Positions 17,651 to 25,483 are shown, counted from the first letter of the stretch. The stretch is 41,197 bases of DNA from an uncultured Bacilli bacterium (GCA_944358775.1 CALVRU010000009.1:1-41197); one strand, 5' to 3'. A program made the numbers and translations. Notes: a model not told the origin generated them from the sequence alone.

Positions 17651-18181
17651 ATCGCAAATGCAAAAAATAATTTGTTAATCAACGAACAAATTAGAGCAAG
17701 AGAAGTATTGGTCATTGGCCCTCATGGAGAGCAAGTAGGCGTGAAAGGAATTCAAGACGCTCTAACCCTTGCTAGCTATGCTGGACTCGATCTTGTTTTA
17801 ATTAGTCCTAATGCTACGCCACCGGTTTGTAAAGTAATGGATTACAACAAATATCGTTATGAGAAAGCGAAAAAGGCCAAAGAAGCTTTAAAACGGCAAC
17901 GGGCGACGGCTACGGAAACAAAAGAATATCGTTTATCGAGTGTTATCGATGTCGGTGATTTTGAGACGAAGTTAAAACAAGTGACGAAATATCTATTAAA
18001 AGGAGATAAGATCAAATTGACGATTCGTTTTAAAGGACGTCAAATGGCACACCCTGAGTTAGGAAAAGAAGTACTTGAAAAATTCGCATCTCGTTTGAGT
18101 GATATTTCGGAGATCGAACAAGCTGCCAAATTAGATGGCAAAACAATGACAATGCTATTAACACCGAAAAAAGAAAAGTAA
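17651..18181 (+). CDS. infC: Translation initiation factor IF-3, apparent ATC start
   Basis: IF3 keeps 30S subunits free and checks the start codon. NNLLINEQIRAREVLVIGPHGEQVG begins the N domain, and IKLTIRFKGRQMAHPELG marks the C domain. The nearest canonical start (ATG 17636) overlaps the ribosome binding site: GGAGGTG is at 17639-17645, i.e. inside that reading. The ATC at 17651 lies five bases after it, giving a protein that starts just before the conserved IANAKNN region. infC is known for rare start codons (AUU in E. coli and Bacillus) that let IF3 repress itself, so ATC is a sensible start. First gene of an operon with rpmI and rplT. Confidence 0.93.
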   Translation: MANAKNNLLINEQIRAREVLVIGPHGEQVGVKGIQDALTLASYAGLDLVLISPNATPPVCKVMDYNKYRYEKAKKAKEALKRQRATATETKEYRLSSVIDVGDFETKLKQVTKYLLKGDKIKLTIRFKGRQMAHPELGKEVLEKFASRLSDISEIEQAAKLDGKTMTMLLTPKKEK

Positions 18182-18196
18182 TGAGGAGGAAGAGTT

Positions 18197-18388
18197 ATGC
18201 CTAAACTAAAAACACATAAAGGTCTTAAAAAAGTACTAAATGTTAGAAAAAGTGGAACTGTGACAACTGGACATCCTGGTAGTCGTCACAACACTGGTAA
18301 AAAATCAGCAAAATTTAACCGTAGAAAGAGAATGGTAGCAGGTTTAAGTAAAGCCGATAGCAATCGTTTCAAAAATATAGTTCGATAG
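18197..18388 (+). CDS. rpmI: 50S ribosomal protein L35
   Basis: A 63-residue basic protein with the L35 pattern: MPKLKTHKGLKKVLNVRKSG at the start, then SRHNTGKKSAKFNRRKR and ADSNRFKNIV at the end. AGGAGGAAGAG precedes the ATG. It lies between infC and rplT, the standard order, and should be controlled by the upstream attenuator. Confidence 0.96.
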   Translation: MPKLKTHKGLKKVLNVRKSGTVTTGHPGSRHNTGKKSAKFNRRKRMVAGLSKADSNRFKNIVR

Positions 18389-18400
18389 GAGGAGAAAATT

Positions 18401-18940
18401 ATGGCAAGAGTAAAAAATGGAGCAGTAACAAAAGCTCGTCATAAAAAAGTATTAAAACAAGCCAAAGGTTATTTTGGTAGCAAACATAGATTGTATAAGA
18501 CTGCAAAAGAACAATTGATGCATTCTGGACAATACGCTTTCCGCGATCGGAAACAAAAGAAAAGAGATTTCCGTAAATTATGGATTACTCGTATTAACGC
18601 AGCATGCCGTGAAAATGATATGAGTTATTCACGTTTCATCGAAGGTTTAAATAAAGCAGGAGTTGAAATCAATCGTAAAATGTTAAGTGAATTGGCAATT
18701 GCGGACAAAGAAGCTTTTGCAAAACTAGTAACTGTTGCGAAAGATGCTTTAAATGGAAAACCGATAAAAGAAGCAAAAGTAGAAAGCAAAAAAGAAGAAC
18801 CAGTTGTAAAAGAAGCAGAGAAAGCAAAAGATTATAGCAAAATGACAGTGGCAGAGTTAAAAGAACTTGCGAAGGAAAGAAAAATCGAAGGATACACTTC
18901 GATGAAAAAAGCTGAATTAGTAGAAGCTTTATCAAAATAA
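18401..18940 (+). CDS. rplT: 50S ribosomal protein L20 with SAP/Rho_N-like C-terminal tail
   Basis: Residues 1 to about 118 are a complete L20: [20 protein letters not shown], the [17 protein letters not shown] helix, and a globular part ending [14 protein letters not shown]20 is needed for early 50S assembly and represses its own operon. L20 is normally near 119 residues; this one has 179. The extra 60 are a Lys/Glu-rich linker (about 119-143) and a 36-residue tail (144-179) with the [16 protein letters not shown]...[15 protein letters not shown] pattern of a SAP/Rho_N-like helical motif. The next gene's product, S2, ends in nearly the same tail (32 of 36 identical). AGGAGG precedes the ATG. 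Confidence 0.96.
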   Translation: MARVKNGAVTKARHKKVLKQAKGYFGSKHRLYKTAKEQLMHSGQYAFRDRKQKKRDFRKLWITRINAACRENDMSYSRFIEGLNKAGVEINRKMLSELAIADKEAFAKLVTVAKDALNGKPIKEAKVESKKEEPVVKEAEKAKDYSKMTVAELKELAKERKIEGYTSMKKAELVEALSK

Positions 18941-18958
18941 ACATATTAATGGATCAGT

Positions 18959-18983
18959 TTCCCTAGTGCCCGATGGGTGGGAA
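18959..18983 (+). promoter_or_regulatory. Candidate structured leader hairpin before rpsB
   Basis: TTCCC (18959-18963) pairs with GGGAA (18979-18983), and GCCC pairs with GGGT inside it, with a four-base bulge on the 5' side. There is no T-run, so it is not a terminator. It could be an S2-binding control site or an RNA processing site; this is inference. Confidence 0.35.
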
Positions 18984-19029
18984 GTTTATAGAAATTAATA
19001 GAAGAAAAAAACGAAAAGGAGAAAAAATT

Positions 19030-19962
19030 ATGTCAGTAGTTTCAATGAATTACTTATTAGAAGCTGGTGTTCATTTCGGACATCAAAAAAGAAGATGGAA
19101 TCCAAAAATGAAGGAGTACATCTATACAACAAGAGATGATATTTATATTATCGATCTTCAAAAAACAGCAAAAAAACTAGAAGAAGCTTATAAAGAAGCA
19201 AAACGGATTGCCGAAGAAGGCGGTATGTTCTTATTTGTCGGAACAAAGAAACAAGCTCAAGAAGCGGCAGAAGAAAACGCATTACGGACGAATATGTATT
19301 TCGTAAATGAAAGATGGTTAGGAGGAACCCTAACGAACTTTAAGACGATTAAATCGAGAATTAAGAGAATGGAAGAAATCGAGAAAATGGAACAAGATGG
19401 AACATTTGATCTTCTTCCAAAAAAAGAAGTATTAGGAATTCGTAAAGAATATGATAAATTATATCGTAACTTAAGAGGAATTCGCGAAATGAAAAAACTT
19501 CCAGATGCTTTAGTAATCGTCGATCCAAAGAAAGAAGAAATTGCTATTAAAGAAGCACGTATTTTGGGAATTCCTGTATTTGGTGTAGTAGATACAAACT
19601 GCGATCCAGATATGGTAGATTACGTTATTCCAGGAAACGACGATGCTGTTCGTTCTGTAAAATTAATGATTGGCGTTTTAACAAACGGAATTGCGGAAGC
19701 AAACGGAAATGAAATAATCGATTATCTAACAGAAGATGATAAGGCAAAAGAAGAAAAGAAAGTAGTTAAAAAAGAAGACGAAAAAGAAGAAACTCCTGTG
19801 AAAACAGAAGAAAAAACGGAAAAAGTAGAAGAAGCTGCGGTGGAAGAGACCGATTATTCGAAAATGACCGTAACGGAACTTAAGAAAATTGCCAAAGAAA
19901 ATAAAATTGAAGGATACACTTCAATGAAAAAGGCTGAATTAGTAGAAGCTTTATCAAAATAA
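19030..19962 (+). CDS. rpsB: 30S ribosomal protein S2 with SAP/Rho_N-like C-terminal tail
   Basis: S2 core features are clear: [55 protein letters not shown] and the [20 protein letters not shown] region. After about residue 235 an acidic/basic linker follows, then a 36-residue tail (275-310) that repeats the tail of L20 from the gene just upstream. S2 bound late to 30S is needed for initiation with S1. Of the in-frame starts, the ATG at 19030 follows AAAAGGAG at good distance and gives the family N terminus; the ATG at 18973 lies in the leader hairpin. No terminator separates it from rplT, so the two may be cotranscribed. Confidence 0.95.
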   Translation: MSVVSMNYLLEAGVHFGHQKRRWNPKMKEYIYTTRDDIYIIDLQKTAKKLEEAYKEAKRIAEEGGMFLFVGTKKQAQEAAEENALRTNMYFVNERWLGGTLTNFKTIKSRIKRMEEIEKMEQDGTFDLLPKKEVLGIRKEYDKLYRNLRGIREMKKLPDALVIVDPKKEEIAIKEARILGIPVFGVVDTNCDPDMVDYVIPGNDDAVRSVKLMIGVLTNGIAEANGNEIIDYLTEDDKAKEEKKVVKKEDEKEETPVKTEEKTEKVEEAAVEETDYSKMTVTELKKIAKENKIEGYTSMKKAELVEALSK

Positions 19963-19981
19963 AAGAAAGGAAGATAATCAT

Positions 19982-20854
19982 ATGTTTAGTGCAAACGATG
20001 TAAAAACTTTAAGAGAAAGAACCGGGGCAGGAATGCTTGATTGTAAAAAAGCCCTTGATGCAACAAGTGGCGATTTGGAAAAGGCAATCGATTGGCTAAG
20101 AGAAAAAGGAATTGCCAAAGCTTTGAAAAAAGAATCTCGTATTGCTGCTGAGGGAACTACTTATATCGTTACAAACGATCATAAAGCAGTGATGATCGAA
20201 GTGAATTCGGAAACGGATTTCGTTGCTCAAAATGAGACGTTCCAAGAGGCAGTTAAGCAAATTGCCGAAGCTATTTTAAATAGTGATGCAACGACGATGG
20301 AAGAAGCGAAGAATATCACTATCGATGGCGAGACATTAGAACAACTAATTATCAATTTAACAGCTAAAATCGGTGAAAAAATCAGTTTCCGTAGAATGAT
20401 TTGTGTACCAAAAGAAGAGAATCAAGTGTTTGGTGTTTATTCACACATGAACGGAAAAATCGGTGTTATTACCCTTTTAGAAGGAAGTAACGAGATGGTT
20501 GCTAAAGATGTTGCAATGCATGTCGCAGCAATGAACCCAATGGCTCTTGATCGTGATTCGATGGATGAAAAAACAGTAGAACACGAAAAAGAAGTCATCA
20601 AAGAACAAGTGATGAACGAAGGTAAGCCAGAAGAGATTGCTGTTAAAATGGTCAATGGTCGAATCAATAAATTTTATAAAGAAAATTGTTTACTAGAACA
20701 AGAATTCATTAAAGATTCGAGCATGAATGTAGAAGACTACGCGAAAGCAAATCAAGCAAAAGTGATTTCTTTTGTAAGATTCGAAGTTGGCGAAGGAATC
20801 GAAAAGAAAGAAGAAGACTTCGCTAGCGAAGTACAAAGTCAAATCAATGGATAG
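19982..20854 (+). CDS. tsf: Elongation factor Ts
   Basis: A 290-residue nucleotide exchange factor for EF-Tu. The N-terminal UBA-like domain (VKTLRERTGAGMLDCKKAL...GDLEKAIDWLREKG) and the EF-Tu-contact motif SETDFVAQN are present, followed by the two-part core domain (HVAAMNPMALDRD). It follows rpsB by 19 bases with AAAGGAAG before the ATG, the standard order. A strong terminator ends the operon immediately after its stop. Confidence 0.97.
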   Translation: MFSANDVKTLRERTGAGMLDCKKALDATSGDLEKAIDWLREKGIAKALKKESRIAAEGTTYIVTNDHKAVMIEVNSETDFVAQNETFQEAVKQIAEAILNSDATTMEEAKNITIDGETLEQLIINLTAKIGEKISFRRMICVPKEENQVFGVYSHMNGKIGVITLLEGSNEMVAKDVAMHVAAMNPMALDRDSMDEKTVEHEKEVIKEQVMNEGKPEEIAVKMVNGRINKFYKENCLLEQEFIKDSSMNVEDYAKANQAKVISFVRFEVGEGIEKKEEDFASEVQSQING

Positions 20855-20877
20855 TGCGAATATTCGCACTTTTCTTT
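20853..20877 (+). terminator. Rho-independent terminator after tsf
   Basis: AGTGCGAA (20853-20860) pairs with TTCGCACT (20863-20870) across a two-base centre, followed by a T-rich tail. It overlaps the tsf stop region. Confidence 0.85.
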
Positions 20878-20904
20878 TGCAAATAAATTGGACTATGTTA
20901 TAAT
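20877..20904 (+). promoter_or_regulatory. SigA-type promoter
   Basis: TTGCAA (20877-20882), a 16-base spacer and TATAAT (20899-20904) follow the tsf terminator directly. This starts a new transcript for the unknown gene and possibly frr. Confidence 0.65.
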
Positions 20905-20929
20905 AAAATACACCAGGAGGGATATCTAG

Positions 20930-21640
20930 ATGTCTCATATTTTTATCAATCACTTAAGCAGTAACTTAGATTTATTTCATGATAAGACAGAAGTGAATTT
21001 ACGCTTTAATGTTTCCTTTATAAATGGACAATTAATGACTGCATTTAATTGCTTTTGTATTCCACTTGATCGAATGTTGAAAGTATATCCTCAGGCGACA
21101 ATGTATCTTTCCTTACAAGAGCCGTCTGATTTGGTCGATTCTTTAAAAATGTATGAACAATTAAGTGATTTATTAGTAAATCATACCAATCATTTGTATT
21201 TGTGTAGTAATCATTTTTTTGTTTTGCAACAATTAAAAAAAGAATTACCAAATATAAAAATTGGCGTGCCTATTGATAAAAAGACAAATTTTCGATTTTT
21301 AGGTGAAGTAGACTTTTTTTCCTTTGAGATGAACGAATGGCCAACGCGTGCTTTTGCCTATTTGCAGCCATTACAACAACTACTTTCCGCTCAAGCAGCA
21401 GGTAAAGAAGTATTTCTAGATCACTGCAATAGTCCTAAAGATTTTATCAAGTATTTGGAAATTCAAAGTGCTTTATATCGAAGTAAAGTTTTGGTGATGT
21501 CAGATTGCGCGAAAAATATTGTCCCTTGTTTTGAACTCTATCGATTGTGCGAATATCGGATGCAAGCTTATAAAATTTTGACTGGTGAACCCAAGAAAGA
21601 GCCTTTTAAAAAGAAAGCTCTTGTCAATTTTCAAAATTAA
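20930..21640 (+). CDS. Unknown cytosolic protein between tsf and frr
   Basis: A 236-residue protein without signal peptide or membrane segment; I do not recognise it with confidence. It shows alternating strand-like and helix-like stretches, such as QATMYLSLQEP, NHLYLCSNHFFVLQQLKK, NIKIGVPIDK, GEVDFFSFEM and KVLVMSDCAKN. This could be a TIM-barrel-like fold similar to glycerophosphodiesterases, but the usual catalytic His and Glu pattern is not evident. AGGAGG precedes the ATG by nine bases, and there is a good promoter. It occupies the place where pyrH (UMP kinase) normally sits in the rpsB-tsf-pyrH-frr cluster, yet it has no kinase motif. Confidence 0.6.
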   Translation: MSHIFINHLSSNLDLFHDKTEVNLRFNVSFINGQLMTAFNCFCIPLDRMLKVYPQATMYLSLQEPSDLVDSLKMYEQLSDLLVNHTNHLYLCSNHFFVLQQLKKELPNIKIGVPIDKKTNFRFLGEVDFFSFEMNEWPTRAFAYLQPLQQLLSAQAAGKEVFLDHCNSPKDFIKYLEIQSALYRSKVLVMSDCAKNIVPCFELYRLCEYRMQAYKILTGEPKKEPFKKKALVNFQN

Positions 21641-21673
21641 ACGTACAATATTATTATAAGGAGAGAAGAAAAA

Positions 21674-22219
21674 ATGAATGATGCAATTATTCAAAATGCG
21701 AAAACAAAAATGAATTTATCACTCGAAAATTTAGAAAAACGTTTTTCGACAGTACGAGCTGGAAGAGCAAATCCGAGCAGTTTAGATGGTATTATGGTAC
21801 CTTATTATGGTGTAGATACACCATTAAAACAACTTGCTGTTATCTCTGTCCCGGAAGCTCGTCAATTGCTCATTAAACCATTTGATAAAAGTTGTTTGGG
21901 GGCAATGGAAAAAGCTATTTTGGCGTCTAATTTGGGCTACAATCCCAATAATGACGGAGAGACGATTCGGATTATTATTCCAGCATTGACGGAAGAACGT
22001 CGAAAAGAATTGACGAAACAAGTCAAAGCTCTTGCCGAAGAAGGAAAAGTAGCAATTCGGAATATTCGAAGAGATGCGATGGAAGAAATTGAACGAGAAG
22101 AGATTTCCGAAGATGAACAAAAAGGAAAAGAAAAACAAGTTCAAAATCTTGTCGATCAATACAATAAATTAATCGAAGAGAAGTTAAAGGAAAAAGAAGA
22201 AGAACTTTTAACGGTATAG
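21674..22219 (+). CDS. frr: Ribosome recycling factor
   Basis: A 181-residue RRF, close to the usual 185. The first helix (LENLEKRFSTVRAGRANPSSLDG), the domain II strand region (VPYYGVDTPLKQLAVISVPEARQLLIKPFD) and the last two helices (ERRKELTKQVKALAEEGKVAIRNIRRDAM...) are all intact. With EF-G it splits post-termination ribosomes. AAGGAGAG is placed before the ATG. It follows the unknown gene by 33 bases with no terminator between and ends in a strong hairpin. Confidence 0.97.
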   Translation: MNDAIIQNAKTKMNLSLENLEKRFSTVRAGRANPSSLDGIMVPYYGVDTPLKQLAVISVPEARQLLIKPFDKSCLGAMEKAILASNLGYNPNNDGETIRIIIPALTEERRKELTKQVKALAEEGKVAIRNIRRDAMEEIEREEISEDEQKGKEKQVQNLVDQYNKLIEEKLKEKEEELLTV

Positions 22220-22227
22220 AAAAAATG

Positions 22228-22251
22228 GTTATCTGATTAGATAACTTTTTT
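22228..22251 (+). terminator. Rho-independent terminator after frr
   Basis: GTTATCT (22228-22234) pairs perfectly with AGATAAC (22239-22245) over a GATT loop, followed by six T. Confidence 0.85.
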
Positions 22252-22965
22252 GTTTCCTTATTTTCCGCTGAACCATAGTTTGACAGTACTCTTGTACTAA
22301 GATCATTTGTTTGGCAACCTTTTCGATTTTTATTTGGCATCCAATTGTTTATAGTAAGATTACTTCTTGCTAGATAAGACTCTTCAAAAATTTTCTCGTA
22401 TAAAAGTGATTTTTCGTAAAAGAGGTATGAATAGGATGGCTTTTGATATCCTTTTTAAAGCCTTTTTTGTTCGGAACAAAATTTGTATATTTTATCCAAA
22501 TAAATCATCGTTAACTTCATCAGTTCAAAGTATTTTAATATCTGTGTTTTAATGAATTCATTTTGATTGAAGTGTAAATTTTAATAATATCTCAAGTTTC
22601 TAATTGATAAATAGTTTTTTTAATGCGTGATAAGATATCTTTTTGAGTGATAATTACTTGTATGTAGTCACTATCGACTACAAATGCTCGATTCGTTTTT
22701 TATGCTTTGCAGTAATACTACACGATAAACTGGAATCTGGTCTACTACTTAATAGAAATCCGAAAGGGGAATCTGTATCCGATTGTTTTATGACGTCAGT
22801 GATTAGTGTATCGTGTATTTTGGCACAAGTTTGATCAAAGTTTCTAGTAATAACTTTCTTCTACTTTTGCCATATCCCGATATTATGCAAAAGTACCATT
22901 TTCGTAATAACATTTCACGAATTCCGATTGGGTATATAGTAAATCCACCATAATACTTCTCTTGA
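22252..22965. other. Gene-free stretch
   Basis: About 710 bases with no convincing gene on either strand. Short open frames (22367-22552 and 22643-22834 on plus, 22803-22997 on minus) lack ribosome binding sites and recognisable protein patterns. No tRNA, T-box or CRISPR pattern was seen. It may be eroded DNA beside the ProX-like gene. Confidence 0.5.
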
Positions 22966-23574
22966 TTATTTTTGTAAAACCTTCTTTTTTTCAGCAATAG
23001 GCATAATTATTGCGTCTCTATTAATATACGATAAAAATTTAAAACATTCCGCTGGCTTCATAAATACACTCATGCCATTATATAACGGGTGAAAAGCTAT
23101 TTCCTGAGCATGTAACAAATCTTCATCTATTACTAATTGTATTTCTCTATTATTATCATATATCATATTAAAAATAGATATATTGCCGGGAGTCGTATTA
23201 ATTAAAGATTGCATTTCTTCTTCTCCAACAAATTCCAATTTGTTGCAAGAAAGCCCCTCACGTAAAATATTTAAATCAACTCTTTTAGCACTATCAGTAA
23301 CCACTAAAAACTTATGATGCTTGCCTTTTCTTTCTTGCAATAACAAATGCTTTCCAATCGCATAATCCCCTAAATAAGAATCATATGCATGGTAGTCAGC
23401 ACAACCAATAGCTTCTGGATGATTAACACAATAATCTAATTGAATACATTGTTTTATCAACCAATCACAAAAATTCATAGCTTTATAAGTCATTTCAATT
23501 CTGTGTGATTCCGCCACAGATAATTTACATGAATTTTCTAAAATAGTAATATCTCCAAAATCAACTTTTAACAT
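22966..23574 (-). CDS. ProX/YbaK-like aminoacyl-tRNA deacylase domain protein
   Basis: A 202-residue protein from the ATG at 23574, which AGGAGGGATATT precedes; a longer frame from 23616 has no such site. The core matches the YbaK/ProX editing fold: HPEAIGCADYH, AIGKHLLLQERKGKHHKFLVV (with the expected catalytic Lys in GKHLL), KRVDLNILREGLSCNKLEFV, TTPGNISIFNMI and FHPLYNGMSVFM. ProX removes mischarged Ala from tRNA-Pro; the substrate here is unknown. An extra N-terminal part of about 45 residues contains the FCDWLIK segment. The gene is AT-richer than its neighbours. A T-box leader whose specifier reads AAC (Asn) precedes it, which does not fit a simple Pro role. Confidence 0.75.
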   Translation of the reverse strand: MLKVDFGDITILENSCKLSVAESHRIEMTYKAMNFCDWLIKQCIQLDYCVNHPEAIGCADYHAYDSYLGDYAIGKHLLLQERKGKHHKFLVVTDSAKRVDLNILREGLSCNKLEFVGEEEMQSLINTTPGNISIFNMIYDNNREIQLVIDEDLLHAQEIAFHPLYNGMSVFMKPAECFKFLSYINRDAIIMPIAEKKKVLQK

Positions 23575-23594
23575 AATATCCCTCCTAATAAGTA

Positions 23595-23876
23595 GAAAAA
23601 GACTAGTCTGTACCATAATACTAAAACAGTACTATGGGACGAAACTAGTCTTCCGCGGTGCCACCCAATTTATTATAAAGGATCTTATTCTCTATAATCA
23701 CTTTTTCGATTCGATCAAATCTAGCAAATGTAACGGTTTGCATCCCGGCTTAGTCTACTTAATTCTTTAAGCACTCAGAAATGTTATTCACTATTTTCTT
23801 TTACTTGTTTTCACCATCCACAAGCTCTCTTAAAAAGGTGGAAATAGTTACTTCTTTTCTTCAATGTTTTAAATTT
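23595..23876 (-). ncRNA. T-box leader of the ProX-like gene, Asn-type specifier
   Basis: On the minus strand, GGGTGGCACCGCGG (plus 23653-23666) is the T-box. Stem I shows the distal loop GGATGGTG after AGAGAGCTTG. Its lower helix AGAAA/TTTCT and upper helix ACTATTT/AAATAGT enclose the loop strand GAATAACA. By alignment with the other two T-boxes here (GAAAGACA and GAATTCG) the specifier is AAC (plus 23783-23785), Asn. The bulge UGGC expects discriminator G73, which tRNA-Asn has; tRNA-Pro and tRNA-Ala have A73. A terminator pairs AAGACTAGT with ACTAGTCTT before a T-run (plus 23595-23652). Confidence 0.82.
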
Positions 23877-23882
23877 AGATTG

Positions 23883-23911
23883 ATTTTACTATTAGTTTAT
23901 GTAATTGTCAA
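23883..23911 (-). promoter_or_regulatory. SigA-type promoter of the T-box transcript
   Basis: On the minus strand, TTGACA (plus 23906-23911) and TAAAAT (plus 23883-23888) are 17 bases apart. Transcription would start near 23876, just before stem I of the T-box. Confidence 0.75.
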
Positions 23912-24011
23912 TAAAAAATTATAAAAAATTTTTTGAGAATGTAAAATGGTTCTTGATAATGGGATAAGCGGTGAAAAAAGAGTGAATATAAACAGAAAAA
24001 ACTATTTTTTT

Positions 24012-24040
24012 TTGAGATTTTATGTTATTATTTAGATAAT
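24012..24040 (+). promoter_or_regulatory. SigA-type promoter
   Basis: TTGAGA (24012-24017), a 17-base spacer and GATAAT (24035-24040) stand 14 bases before the start of the fused kinase-like gene, so the transcript leader would be very short. Confidence 0.5.
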
Positions 24041-24054
24041 AAGGGAGTGATAAA

Positions 24055-25479
24055 ATGACAAACTGGTTAGGATTACTAGTGTCGGCAATTTATATTGTAG
24101 TAATTGTCGGAATTGCATCTTTTTGTTATAAAAAGAAGAAAATTAAATTTGAAGAAAGTCGTAAGTTTATCCATATTGGATTATGTAACTGGTGGTTAAT
24201 TGCATGGATTTTCTTCGATAATTATATTTTCGCGAGTATACTACCAGCAATTTTTATTATTTTAAATTATTTGAATTATCAGTTCCAAATTGTACCGGGA
24301 ATTGAAGAGAAAAAAAGAGGAATTGGGACGGTTTTTTATGCAATTGCATTATTTATTTTAACTGCAACCTTATTTCAAAATAAAGATTATTTATACATCG
24401 GCGCTGTTGCTATTTTAGCACTTGGCTATGGTGATGGAATCGGTGGTTTAATTACAGAATATATTGGTAAGCACAAGTTCGAACTAAAAAATAAGAGTGT
24501 CGAAGGAAGTCTTGTCTGCTTTATCGTGACTTTCTTGACGACGATTGTCGTATTACAAACTACTTATGTCGGTAGCATGCTTGTTCCATATTCGATTTAT
24601 ATTGCTGTAATGGCGACTATGTTAGAATTGTTTTCACCAAAGAATACCGACAATTTATTCATGCCACTTGGAACAGCTTTATACACATATCTTGTATTAA
24701 ATCAAAATTACATGGAATCATTTAATATTGCCTTTACCGTAACTTCTGTCATTATTTTTGGAGTAATGGCAACGAAAGCTTTGACTCCGGCAGGATCTTT
24801 CTTCGCATTGTTACTCGGAACAGCGCTTTATTGCTTGGCAGGACCTTATGTGTTCTTCGCCTTGATTTTGTTCTTTGTTAGTTCTTGTCTCATCGAACAT
24901 TATCATAAGAAAAAGAAAAAAGAAAAACAAAGAAATATTTTCCAAGTAATCGAAAACGGGCTACCTTGTCTTCTATTTGCAATTATGTATTATTTTACCA
25001 AAAATGAGATTGCAATCATCGGTTGTTTAACAGCAATTGCTGGTAGTACTTCCGATACCTGGAGTAGTGGAATCGGTTATTATTCGAAAGAACGAGTAAA
25101 GACACTATTCTCACGAAAAGAGTTGCCAAAAGGTTCGAGTGGTGGAGTAACGAAACTTGGTTTATTAGGTGGCTTGGCAGGTAGTCTGCTTATCGCATTG
25201 TTTAGTCTCTTCTTAGGCTTAGAACATGTCGGAGCGTCTTTCCTATTGATTTTCGTATTCGGCTTCTTTACAACACTTCTCGATAGTATTTTCGGAGAAC
25301 TTTTCCAAGTGAAGTATTTCGATAAAGTAAAAGAAGAATTTCTAGAAACAAAACCAAAAGGAAATAAAAATGTCGTTAAAATTTCGGGATTTAGTTTTCT
25401 TACGAATGGTGTAGTCAATTTAGTGACGGTCGTAATCAGTTCACTGCTCAGTTGCCTTCTTGCATATTTCATCATTTAA
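24055..25479 (+). CDS. Fused polyprenol-kinase-like (VTE5/SEC59 type) and DUF92 (VTE6 type) membrane protein
   Basis: A 474-residue membrane protein joining two families. Residues 1 to about 215 resemble CTP-dependent dolichol/phytol kinases and CDP-DG synthases: SRKFIHIG (35-42), YGDGIGG (125-131) and KHKFELKNKSVEGS (139-152). Residues about 225-474 are a DUF92 domain: AGSTSDTWSSGIG (329-341), then RKELPKGSSGGVTKLGLLGG. In plants and cyanobacteria, VTE5 phosphorylates phytol and the DUF92 protein VTE6 phosphorylates phytyl phosphate. The fusion therefore suggests two successive phosphorylations of an isoprenoid alcohol, perhaps polyprenol salvage. The substrate is inference. GGGAGTGAT precedes the ATG. 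It is monocistronic, with promoter and terminator. Confidence 0.8.
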   Translation: MTNWLGLLVSAIYIVVIVGIASFCYKKKKIKFEESRKFIHIGLCNWWLIAWIFFDNYIFASILPAIFIILNYLNYQFQIVPGIEEKKRGIGTVFYAIALFILTATLFQNKDYLYIGAVAILALGYGDGIGGLITEYIGKHKFELKNKSVEGSLVCFIVTFLTTIVVLQTTYVGSMLVPYSIYIAVMATMLELFSPKNTDNLFMPLGTALYTYLVLNQNYMESFNIAFTVTSVIIFGVMATKALTPAGSFFALLLGTALYCLAGPYVFFALILFFVSSCLIEHYHKKKKKEKQRNIFQVIENGLPCLLFAIMYYFTKNEIAIIGCLTAIAGSTSDTWSSGIGYYSKERVKTLFSRKELPKGSSGGVTKLGLLGGLAGSLLIALFSLFLGLEHVGASFLLIFVFGFFTTLLDSIFGELFQVKYFDKVKEEFLETKPKGNKNVVKISGFSFLTNGVVNLVTVVISSLLSCLLAYFII

Positions 25480-25483
25480 ATAT

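Noticed and set aside
22803..22997. 64-residue open frame on minus after the ProX-like gene
   Set aside because: It overlaps the end of that gene, has no ribosome binding site and matches no family I know; kept as gene-free sequence.
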